Shown: positions 1-5,690, counted from the stretch's first letter. The stretch is DNA of 7,197 bases from Rhodospirillales bacterium (GCA_025352915.1 JANXSA010000702.1:1-7197); one strand, 5' to 3'. Numbers and translations: made by a program. Notes: a model not told the origin generated them from the letters alone.

Positions 1-51
1 ATCGAGGCCTTGATGCAGGCCCCGATGCCCCCCTTTGCCGAAGGCGCTTAA
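1..51 (+). CDS. Possible C-terminal tail of a plus-strand gene (partial)
   Basis: Frame 1 is open from the window edge and stops at TAA 49-51, giving a 16-residue tail ending in PPFAEGA. It is too short to identify. The last five codons and the stop lie inside a 17-base segment (35-51) that recurs inverted at 5616-5632. Either the repeat supplies the gene's end, or this is only an intergenic repeat that happens to be open. If real, the gene converges on the M20 deacylase, the same arrangement seen at the second repeat copy. Upstream sequence would settle it. Confidence 0.3.
   Translation: MEALMQAPMPPFAEGA
35..51 (+). repeat. 17-base repeat module, copy A
   Basis: TTGCCGAAGGCGCTTAA is the exact reverse complement of 5616-5632. 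It contains a small hairpin core (GCC-GAA-GGC). In both places it lies next to the larger palindromic element, but in opposite orientation relative to it. Confidence 0.75.
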
Positions 52-56
52 CGAAT

Positions 57-106
57 GGGGTCTGGGGCCGCCGGCCCCAGCGGGTCGAGGGCAGAGCCCT
101 CGCCTT
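57..106 (+). repeat. Palindromic intergenic repeat, copy A
   Basis: This 50-base stretch matches 5634-5683 in direct orientation at 46 of 50 positions; the differences are at 70, 72, 100 and 101. It starts with GGGGTCTGGGGCC and lies just beyond the stop codon of a minus-strand gene, as copy B does. Related GC-rich elements placed after stop codons are common in alphaproteobacterial genomes as I remember them; I cannot assign a named family. Confidence 0.85.
62..102. terminator. Two-hairpin terminator-like structure after the M20 gene
   Basis: There are two perfect palindromes in a row. Bases 62-70 pair with 72-80 around one central base (9-bp stem, CTGGGGCCG/CGGCCCCAG). Bases 86-92 pair with 96-102 around an AGA loop (7-bp stem, CGAGGGC/GCCCTCG). 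They start 7 bases past the minus-strand stop. There is no T-tract, so intrinsic termination is inferred from stem strength and position only. The symmetry would let it act in both directions. Confidence 0.55.
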
Positions 107-108
107 CC

Positions 109-1230
109 TTACCTGCTTCGCGCGACCCGCTCCGCCAGGCGAACGAAGGTCGGGATAGCGGCGTGGAGTTCGGCGAGGGCCAGGCTTTCGGCGGGGCAGT
201 GGGCTTGGCTGATATCGCCGGGGCCGACGATGACGCAGGGGGCGATGGCGTTGAGTTCCGAGGCATCGGTGCCGAAGGGGGCGGTGATGGCGGCGCGGCC
301 GGTTTCACTGCTGACCAGGCGGATCAGTGGGTGGTTGCTGGGCAGTTCCGGCGGCGGGCCTTCGGGGACGGCGTCCAGCGCGAGGCCGTGCCGGGCCGCG
401 GAGGCGCGGACGCGGGCCATGACGGGTTCGGGGTCGATCTTGGCGGAGTAGCGGAATTTCACCCGCGCGGTGGCCCTGGGGACGGACATGTTCACCGGGG
501 CGCCATGGTTGTCGATGGTCAGGTTGAAATCGCTGAACGGCGGATCGTAGTCGGTGTCGTGCCAGGCGGGATCGTGGCGCAGCATCTCGAAGATCGCCTT
601 CATGTCGGTAGCGAAGCCCAGCAGGTCCCAGTTGGCGTTGCGGCCTTTTCCGGTGGAGCTATGCGCCTGGATGCCGGTGGCCACGGCGGTGATGGCGATC
701 GAGCTGCGATGGCCGCGCACCGGGGTCATCACGGTGGGCTCGGCGACCAGGATGGCGGCGGGTGCGGCGCGGCGGGCGAGGATCGACTTGGCGGCGATCA
801 GCCGTGCGCCGGCCTTGGTGGTTTCCTCGTCGGTGGTGATCAGCAGCGTGACCGGGATGTCGGCCGACAGCGTGTGCGCGGCGACGATACAGGCGGCAAG
901 CGGGCCTTTCATATCGGTGCTGCCGAGGCCATGCAGCCGCCCGCCGGCGAGCCGCCCGTCCCAGGGATCGCTCGTCCAGCCGGTGTCGGGCACCGTGTCC
1001 ATGTGGCCGCTGAACGCCAGCCCACCAGTTGACGTTCCGAAGGCGGGGGCGCGATGCGCCACCAGCGCCCGCTTGGCCACTCCGGCGGCGTCCAGGTAGT
1101 CCAGCCGCTCGATCTCGAATCCCGGCAGCGCCGCCTCGATGCGGTCGGCCACCGGCAGGTTCGAGACGAAGCTGCGGCTGTCGATGCGGACCAGGTCGGC
1201 GGCCAGCTGGACCACGTCGGTATGCGGCAT
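109..1230 (-). CDS. M20-family metallo-deacylase (ArgE/DapE-like)
   Basis: This 373-residue, full-length M20 hydrolase is cytoplasmic, with no signal peptide. The family uses one or two zinc ions to hydrolyse amide bonds, for example N-acetylornithine to ornithine (ArgE) or N-succinyl-diaminopimelate (DapE). The full ligand set is visible: His76 and Asp78 in GHMDTVP, Asp106 in GSTDMKGP, the Glu135-Glu136 pair in TDEET (base plus ligand), Glu164 in VAEPT, and His344 in QAHCPAES. The inserted dimerisation domain, with His190 in AHSSTGKG, spans roughly 170-285. The ATG at 1230 is preceded by GAGGGAGA at a good distance. The gene starts 17 bases after the stop of the small membrane-protein gene, so the two are probably cotranscribed. 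It may be a true ArgE, but its position divergent from an amino-acid catabolic operon makes another N-acyl amino acid an equally good substrate. Confidence 0.9.
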   Translation of the reverse strand: MPHTDVVQLAADLVRIDSRSFVSNLPVADRIEAALPGFEIERLDYLDAAGVAKRALVAHRAPAFGTSTGGLAFSGHMDTVPDTGWTSDPWDGRLAGGRLHGLGSTDMKGPLAACIVAAHTLSADIPVTLLITTDEETTKAGARLIAAKSILARRAAPAAILVAEPTVMTPVRGHRSSIAITAVATGIQAHSSTGKGRNANWDLLGFATDMKAIFEMLRHDPAWHDTDYDPPFSDFNLTIDNHGAPVNMSVPRATARVKFRYSAKIDPEPVMARVRASAARHGLALDAVPEGPPPELPSNHPLIRLVSSETGRAAITAPFGTDASELNAIAPCVIVGPGDISQAHCPAESLALAELHAAIPTFVRLAERVARSR

Positions 1231-1236
1231 GACAAT

Positions 1237-1244
1237 TCTCCCTC
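1237..1244 (-). promoter_or_regulatory. Ribosome binding site of the M20 gene
   Basis: On the minus strand this reads GAGGGAGA, six bases before the ATG at 1230. It supports that start and lies in the 17-base gap after the upstream gene's stop. Confidence 0.6.
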
Positions 1245-1247
1245 GCG

Positions 1248-1694
1248 TCAGACTCTCCCATCACGGGCGCGAAGACCAGCCCGCAGCGCGAGCGCGGTGC
1301 CGAATGCCAGGACCGCGTCGGTCACCTCGGCCGACCGGCCGGGCAGGTGCGTCTGCGCCATGCCGATGGCCAGCGCGAGCGCCACGACGCCCAGGGTCGC
1401 CATGGTCCAGCGCACCTTGACCCGCACTGCAAGCCAGACCAGCCCGCCATACAGGAACAGCTTCAGCATCACCGCCAGCAACACGGCATCGGAGCGGCGC
1501 CACCGTCGCAACAGCCACCAGGCCGGCAGCGCCAGCACCGCCGCCGCCGGCGTGCCCAGCAGCACCAGCGCCTGGACCCAGCGCCCCCGCCCCCACGGCA
1601 CCGCCGCCTCCAGCAACCTTGCCGCCATCAGCCAGGCCAGCAGCCGCGCGCCCGATCCTGCTTGAGCCTGTGCCTTCCAGGTTCCCGACTCCAT
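1248..1694 (-). CDS. Small integral membrane protein with VanZ-like C-terminus
   Basis: This 148-residue protein is rich in Leu, Ala and Trp. Likely membrane segments lie near residues 17-32 (weak), 40-62, 69-91, 97-115 and 122-138. Short loops between them are basic (RRWRR at 63-67, RVKVR at 91-95), as expected for cytoplasmic loops. The stretch at 113-126 (AQTHLPGRSAEVTD), followed by hydrophobic sequence with FG at 131-132, resembles the VanZ-family pattern of Gln, LPGR/Ser, Asp and a late Gly. That match is from memory and is shorter than a full VanZ domain. ATG 1694 gives a compact protein; a GTG lies nine bases upstream, and the Shine-Dalgarno site is weak in both cases. The same frame stays open far into the divergent gene, which is ignored. 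No function is assigned; it probably shares a transcript with the M20 gene. Confidence 0.65.
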   Translation of the reverse strand: MESGTWKAQAQAGSGARLLAWLMAARLLEAAVPWGRGRWVQALVLLGTPAAAVLALPAWWLLRRWRRSDAVLLAVMLKLFLYGGLVWLAVRVKVRWTMATLGVVALALAIGMAQTHLPGRSAEVTDAVLAFGTALALRAGLRARDGRV

Positions 1695-1712
1695 GTCCGC
1701 CACGGTTGACCA

Positions 1713-1725
1713 TTCGCGGCGCGAA
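1713..1725. promoter_or_regulatory. Candidate operator, interrupted palindrome
   Basis: TTCGC-GGC-GCGAA is a perfect 5+5 inverted repeat with a 3-base spacer, close to the middle of the divergent region and directly after the TTGACC hexamer. A protein bound here would cover the plus-strand promoter spacer. In GC-rich DNA a 10-base palindrome can arise by chance, so the regulatory role is inferred. Confidence 0.35.
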
Positions 1726-1742
1726 GGCCAGCTTTCGGGTCC

Positions 1743-1749
1743 AGAGGAG
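1743..1749 (+). promoter_or_regulatory. Ribosome binding site fixing the operon's first start
   Basis: AGAGGAG lies eight bases before ATG 1758. An in-frame GTG at 1749-1751 overlaps the site itself, so ATG 1758 is the better start. Confidence 0.7.
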
Positions 1750-1757
1750 TGCCCCGC

Positions 1758-2891
1758 ATGACCGCCGCCTATCTCGACCCCCGCTCCGGCGAGACCTTCC
1801 CGCTCGACATACCGCGCTGGTGCGGCACCGGCCGGGCGCCGCTGTTCCTGACCGACCTGCCGGGCATCGGCCGGCACCAGATCGACACCACCACCCGCAG
1901 CCTGTGGCGTTACCGGGCCGCCCTGCCGATGCACGCCCGCGACCCCATCACCCTGGGCGAGGGCTGCACCCCGCTGGTGGCGCGCACGCTGCATGGTGCT
2001 GTGGCGTTGCTGAAGTTGGAATGGTTCATGCCGACCGGCAGCTTCAAGGATCGTGGCGCCTCGGTGATGCTGTCCTTCCTGCGCCAGCAAGGCATTTCCG
2101 ATGTGCTGGAGGACAGCTCCGGCAATGGCGGTGCTGCCGTCTCGGCCTATGCAGCGGCCGGCGGCATGACGGCCACCATCATGGCGCCGGACTCCACCTC
2201 GCCTGCCAAGACGGTGGCCATGCGCGCCGCCGGCGCCACCGTCGAGCTGATCCCCGGTAACCGCCAGGCGACCTCGGATGCCGCCGAGGCGCGCGCCGCG
2301 ACCACTTTCTATGCCAGCCACAACTGGCACCCGTTCTTCCTCCAGGGCACCAAGACCTTGGCCTATGAGCTATGGGAAGACCTCGACTTCGAGGCACCCG
2401 ACAACGTCATCATTCCCTGCGGTGCCGGTTCCAATGTTCTCGGCTGCGACATCGGTTTTTCTGAGCTGCTCCGCGCCGGCGCCATCACCAAGCTGCCGCG
2501 CCTGTTCGCCGCCCAGCCGGAGAATTGCGGCCCGATCGCGGCCAGCTTCATGGCGGGCCGCGACCATCGCATCGCCACCCCGATCCTGCCCACCATCGCC
2601 GAAGGCACCGCCATCGCCCAACCGATCCGCCTGCCGGAAGTCATCGCCGCCCTGCGCCGCAGCCGTGGCGGCGCGGTGCTGCTGACCGAGGAAGAGATCG
2701 CCGCCAGCACGTTGTCGCTCGCTCGCGGCGGCATCTATGTCGAGCCCACCTGCGCCCAGGCCGAGGCCGCCTTCCGCCGCCTGCTGGAAACCGGCGCCAT
2801 CAAGCCCGGCGAAAAAACCGTGCTGGTGCTGACCGGCACCGGGCTGAAGGCCACGCCGCGCATTGCCGAAATCTTGGGGATCGAATTGTAA
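1758..2891 (+). CDS. Threonine-synthase-like fold-type II PLP enzyme
   Basis: This is a 377-residue cytoplasmic enzyme of the tryptophan-synthase-beta (fold II) PLP family, whose members carry out beta- or gamma-elimination and replacement, deamination or racemisation of amino acids. Lys97 in TGSFKDRG is the expected Schiff-base lysine. SSGN (120-123) is the substrate-carboxylate loop, and CGAGSNVLG (221-229) is the glycine-rich phosphate loop. LGEGCTPLV (67-75) and the late TGTGLK (359-364) are the parts most like threonine synthase. The N-terminus (YLDPRSGETFPL) resembles the start of threonine synthases but lacks their paired cysteines. The protein is shorter than long-type ThrC, and the neighbours are catabolic, so ammonia-lyase or eliminase activity is as likely as threonine synthesis. 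First gene of a three-gene operon: its TAA (2889-2891) overlaps the next ATG as TAATG. Family certain, reaction unknown. Confidence 0.9.
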   Translation: MTAAYLDPRSGETFPLDIPRWCGTGRAPLFLTDLPGIGRHQIDTTTRSLWRYRAALPMHARDPITLGEGCTPLVARTLHGAVALLKLEWFMPTGSFKDRGASVMLSFLRQQGISDVLEDSSGNGGAAVSAYAAAGGMTATIMAPDSTSPAKTVAMRAAGATVELIPGNRQATSDAAEARAATTFYASHNWHPFFLQGTKTLAYELWEDLDFEAPDNVIIPCGAGSNVLGCDIGFSELLRAGAITKLPRLFAAQPENCGPIAASFMAGRDHRIATPILPTIAEGTAIAQPIRLPEVIAALRRSRGGAVLLTEEEIAASTLSLARGGIYVEPTCAQAEAAFRRLLETGAIKPGEKTVLVLTGTGLKATPRIAEILGIEL

Positions 2892-4435
2892 TGTCCGGCA
2901 CCAACCGCCCGCGCATCGCCCTGCTCGGTTTTTCCATTGAGTGCAACCGCTTCGCCCCAGTGACCACCGAACACGATTTCGCCATCCGCACCTTGTTGCG
3001 CGGCGACAACATCCTGGCCGACGCCACCGGCCCGGCACCGCGCATGCTGGGCGAACTGCCCGGGTTCATCGGCGAAATGAATGGCGGCGAGCCCTGGGAA
3101 CCCGTCCCGCTGTTGCTGGCCATGACTGAACCGAACGGCCCGGTCGAGCAGGCGTTCTTTGACAGCCTGATGGCCGAATGGGAAACCCGCCTGCGCGCCG
3201 CCGGCAAGATCGATGGCGTCTACTGCGTCATGCACGGCGCCGGCTTGACCACCGGCGATGACGACCCCGAAGGCACAATCCAGGCGATGATCCGCCGCGT
3301 TGTCGGCCCCGATGTCCCCGTGGTTGCCAGCTTCGACCTGCATGCCAACGTGTCCGACTCCGGCATCGAGACGATCGACGCCTATATCGGCTACAGAACG
3401 AACCCGCATATGGACATGCGGGAACGCGGCGCCGAATCGGCCCAGGTGCTGTGTCAGCTGATCGGCGGCATGAAGACCCATATCGCCCGCGTCCGCCTGC
3501 CGATCATTGCCCCCACGGTCACCATGCTGACCGGCAAGGATGCGCCCAACCGCCCCTATGGCGAGATGATCGACCTCGGCCAGGAACTGATGCAACAGCC
3601 GCCCTGGGCCGGCCGCATCGTCAACGTCTCGGTCATGGGCGGCTTCGCTTATGCCGACACCAAATTCAACGGCATGACCGTGGTCGTGACCGCCACCGAC
3701 CAGGAAGCCGCCGAAACCCTGGCCATGGAAATCGCCAAGGCCGGCTGGGCGAAACGGGAAAAATTCTTCCCCACGCTGACCGCGCTGCCCGACGCCGTGG
3801 CGCTGGCCAAGGGCACCGAGGACCGCACCAGGCCCGCCCTCATCTTCGCCGATGTCGCCGACAACCCCGGCGGCGGCGGTCGCGGCAATACGATGTATAT
3901 CCTCGAAGCGTTCCACGCCGCCGGGGTGAAAGACGCCCTGGTCGGAGTGATCTACGACGCCGCGCTGGCCGAGGAAGCCCACGCCCTCGGCTTCGGCGCC
4001 AGCTTCACCGCCCGCTTCAACCGCAGCGTGGAGAACGATTTCTCCAAGCCCTGGGCGGCGGACGCGAAAATCACCGCCCTGCACCCCGGCCCAATCCAAT
4101 GCCGCCGCGGCATCTTCGCAGGCGGCACCGTCGATGTCGGCCGTGCCGCTGCGCTGGACCTCGGCGGCATCACCGTCGTGGTGATCTCCCAGCGCGTGCA
4201 ATGCGCCGATCCCGCATTTTTTGAATCCTTCGGCCTGGACATCGCGCAGGCTCGCGTGGTGGTGGTCAAATCGCGCGGCCATTTCCGCGGTGGCTTTGAT
4301 GAATTCTTCAGGCACGAACAGGTGATCGAAGTGGACGCCCCGGGCCTCACCACCCCGATGCTGCACCACTTCCCCTGGCAGAACCTGCCACGCCCCGCCA
4401 TCCCGCTCGAACGCGAGGTGGAGTGGACGCCATGA
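2891..4435 (+). CDS. M81-family (MlrC-like) metallohydrolase
   Basis: The protein has 514 residues, the usual length for the family founded by MlrC, the last enzyme of microcystin breakdown; most relatives are uncharacterised. It has an N-terminal metallopeptidase domain (about 8-300) and a MlrC C-terminal domain containing ADNPGGGGRG (323-332). Asp149 and His151 in SFDLHANV and His173 in YRTNPHMDM match the expected zinc ligands. Their spacing (2 and 22 residues) agrees with the Asp184/His186/His208 I recall for MlrC. Glu17 in FSIECNRFAP falls where most relatives have a HETNTF-type motif; here the preceding His is replaced by Ile. No signal peptide is seen, so it is probably cytoplasmic. 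The start at ATG 2891 overlaps the previous stop, and the stop overlaps the next start as ATGA, implying translational coupling on both sides. The substrate is unknown, probably a small peptide or amide. Confidence 0.9.
   Translation: MSGTNRPRIALLGFSIECNRFAPVTTEHDFAIRTLLRGDNILADATGPAPRMLGELPGFIGEMNGGEPWEPVPLLLAMTEPNGPVEQAFFDSLMAEWETRLRAAGKIDGVYCVMHGAGLTTGDDDPEGTIQAMIRRVVGPDVPVVASFDLHANVSDSGIETIDAYIGYRTNPHMDMRERGAESAQVLCQLIGGMKTHIARVRLPIIAPTVTMLTGKDAPNRPYGEMIDLGQELMQQPPWAGRIVNVSVMGGFAYADTKFNGMTVVVTATDQEAAETLAMEIAKAGWAKREKFFPTLTALPDAVALAKGTEDRTRPALIFADVADNPGGGGRGNTMYILEAFHAAGVKDALVGVIYDAALAEEAHALGFGASFTARFNRSVENDFSKPWAADAKITALHPGPIQCRRGIFAGGTVDVGRAAALDLGGITVVVISQRVQCADPAFFESFGLDIAQARVVVVKSRGHFRGGFDEFFRHEQVIEVDAPGLTTPMLHHFPWQNLPRPAIPLEREVEWTP
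4415..4423 (+). promoter_or_regulatory. Ribosome binding site inside the M81 3' end
   Basis: GAGGTGGAG lies inside the last codons of the M81 gene, eight bases before ATG 4432. It favours ATG 4432 over the in-frame GTG at 4423, which overlaps the site. Confidence 0.6.
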
Positions 4436-5553
4436 AGCTCAGCGACCTGCCCACCCCCTGCCTGGTGCTCGACCGCATGGTGCTGGCGCGCAACATCGAC
4501 CGCATGGCCCAGGCGGTCGGCCGCCTCGGCGTGCCGCTCCGCCCGCACATGAAAACCGCCAAGTCGATCGACGTCGCCCGCATGGTGCTGGCCAACAAGG
4601 CCGCGCCCATCACCGGCATCACCGTCTCCACCCTTGCGGAAGCGGAATACTTTGCTGCCCACGGCATCACCGACATCCTCTACGCCGTCGGCATCACGCC
4701 GCAAAAGCTCGACCAGGTCGCCAAGCTCAACGCCGCCGGCGCCGACGTGAAGGTAATCACCGACGACCTCGACACCGCCCGCGCCATCGCCGCCCATCCC
4801 ATTGCCTCCCACGCGGGCAAACTCCGCGCCCTGATCGAAATCGATTGCGGCGAGGCGCGCGGCGGCATCTCGGCCGAAGACGCGGACCTCGAAGCCATCG
4901 CCGCCGCCCTCGGCCGCAACCTGCTCGGCGTCCTGACCCATGCCGGCCACTCCTACACCGGCCGCTCGATCGCCGAAATGGCCGACATTGCCGAGGCCGA
5001 ACGCAACGCCGCCTTGCACGCCGCCCGCCGCCTGCGTGCCGCCGGGATGGATTGCCCGATGGTCTCGGTCGGCTCCTCGCCCACCGCCCTGCATGCCCGC
5101 GCTCTCGGCGGCGTCACCGAAACACGGCCCGGCGTCTACATGTTCGGCGATCTGTTCCAGGCCGAAATCCACACCGTCGAGCCCGGCAGCATCGCGGTGA
5201 CCGTCCTGGCCAGCGTCATCGGCCGCCGCCCGGCCGAAAACCGCATCGTCATCGACGCCGGCGCCATGGCCCTGTCAAAAGACCGCGCCACCGAATCCAC
5301 GCCCCACGACTACAAGTTCGGCCTCGTCCTCGATCTGCACGGCCGCCGCACCCTCGGCACCTCGCTGGTAGCGCGCGCCAACCAGGAACACGGCGTGGTC
5401 GACCTCGACACCACCGCCCAGTTCCGCATCGGTGACAAACTCCGCGTCGCCCCGAACCATACCTGCATGACCTCGGCCGCCCATGACCGATACTACGTCG
5501 TCGACGGCAGCGACGAAGTCATCGCCATCTGGCCGCGCATCGGCGGGTGGTAG
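4432..5553 (+). CDS. DSD1 / D-threonine aldolase-type fold III PLP enzyme
   Basis: This 373-residue enzyme has the alanine-racemase-like PLP barrel (about 5-240) followed by a beta domain with a metal site, as in D-serine dehydratase, D-threonine aldolase and beta-hydroxyaspartate aldolase. Lys41 in RPHMKTAK is the PLP lysine; most relatives have His where Ala43 stands. LTHAGHSY (168-175), VSVGSSPTALHA (211-222) and DAGAMALSKD (275-284) are typical family motifs. The C-terminal PNHTC motif gives His343 and Cys345 as metal ligands. As I recall, His/Cys is the pair in eukaryotic-type D-serine dehydratase, while D-threonine and beta-hydroxyaspartate aldolases use His/Asp. This leans towards dehydration of a D-beta-hydroxy amino acid, but annotation pipelines would say 'D-TA family'. 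It is translationally coupled to the M81 gene and followed directly by a strong hairpin region. Confidence 0.88.
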   Translation: MKLSDLPTPCLVLDRMVLARNIDRMAQAVGRLGVPLRPHMKTAKSIDVARMVLANKAAPITGITVSTLAEAEYFAAHGITDILYAVGITPQKLDQVAKLNAAGADVKVITDDLDTARAIAAHPIASHAGKLRALIEIDCGEARGGISAEDADLEAIAAALGRNLLGVLTHAGHSYTGRSIAEMADIAEAERNAALHAARRLRAAGMDCPMVSVGSSPTALHARALGGVTETRPGVYMFGDLFQAEIHTVEPGSIAVTVLASVIGRRPAENRIVIDAGAMALSKDRATESTPHDYKFGLVLDLHGRRTLGTSLVARANQEHGVVDLDTTAQFRIGDKLRVAPNHTCMTSAAHDRYYVVDGSDEVIAIWPRIGGW

Positions 5554-5615
5554 GAAGCAAGGCCGGGGCTTTGCCCCTGGACCCCACCAGGGTCCGAGAC
5601 CCTGGACCTCAACCA

Positions 5616-5632
5616 TTAAGCGCCTTCGGCAA
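5616..5632 (-). repeat. 17-base repeat module, copy B
   Basis: TTAAGCGCCTTCGGCAA is the exact reverse complement of 35-51. It is flipped relative to the neighbouring palindromic repeat when the two copies are compared. Confidence 0.75.
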
Positions 5633-5633
5633 G

Positions 5634-5683
5634 GGGGTCTGGGGCCTCAGGCCCCAGCGGGTCGAGGGCAGAGCCCCGGCCTT
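5634..5683 (+). repeat. Palindromic intergenic repeat, copy B
   Basis: A direct copy of 57-106 with four differences. Two of them (5647 and 5649, T/A here against G/C in copy A) change both partners of one base pair, so the 9-bp palindrome stays perfect. The other two (5677-5678) break the outer part of the local second hairpin but allow pairing with 5554-5576 instead. Confidence 0.85.
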
Positions 5684-5690
5684 GCTTCCT

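Larger units (their letters stand above)
1695..1757. promoter_or_regulatory. Divergent promoter region
   Basis: These 63 bases separate the two divergent start codons, so promoters for both the VanZ-like/M20 pair and the PLP/M81/DSD1 operon probably lie here. TTGACC at 1706-1711 is a good -35 match for the plus strand, but the -10 at the expected spacing (about 1729-1734, CAGCTT) is poor. No convincing minus-strand promoter is seen. Confidence 0.5.
5554..5690. terminator. Multi-hairpin bidirectional terminator region between convergent genes
   Basis: This fills the whole gap between the stop of the DSD1-type gene and the stop of the acyl-CoA dehydrogenase gene. It contains: GGGGC-TTT-GCCCC (5565-5577); CCAGGGTC-CGA-GACCCTGG (5587-5605), which competes with GGACCC/GGGTCC (5579-5595); and a 19-base palindrome with 9-bp arms (5639-5657). 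The two outer ends also pair: 5554-5576 is complementary to 5666-5688 at 22 of 23 positions, so the whole gap can fold into one large cruciform. There are no T-tracts. Position and symmetry argue for termination from both sides; the alternative is a mobile palindromic repeat without a transcriptional role. Confidence 0.65.

Noticed and set aside
55..1032. A 325-codon plus-strand frame opposite the M20 gene
   Set aside because: Low-complexity Gly/Ala/Arg sequence antisense to a gene with a full set of catalytic residues; it is explained by codon bias.
1695..2330. N-terminal extension of the small membrane protein into the divergent PLP gene
   Set aside because: The added sequence is a Gly/His-rich shadow of the PLP gene; membrane-like sequence begins only after ATG 1694.
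2525..2890. N-terminal extension of the M81 protein in the same frame
   Set aside because: The added residues are Arg/Pro/His-rich shadow of the upstream PLP gene; M81 homology begins directly after ATG 2891.
2735..4369. A 544-codon open frame on the minus strand opposite the M81 and PLP genes, the longest minus-strand frame in the window
   Set aside because: Its Gly/His/Ala-rich composition shows no motifs, and it mirrors the G/C third-position bias of the clearly real M81 gene.
3952..5172. A 406-codon minus-strand frame opposite the M81/DSD1-type junction
   Set aside because: Gly- and Val-rich shadow sequence without recognisable domains, crossing two genuine genes.
1758..5553. A complete beta-hydroxyaspartate cycle operon
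   Set aside because: Only enzymes loosely like the aldolase and dehydratase are present; there is no aminotransferase or iminosuccinate reductase, the first gene is threonine-synthase-like, and the fold III metal site is His/Cys.
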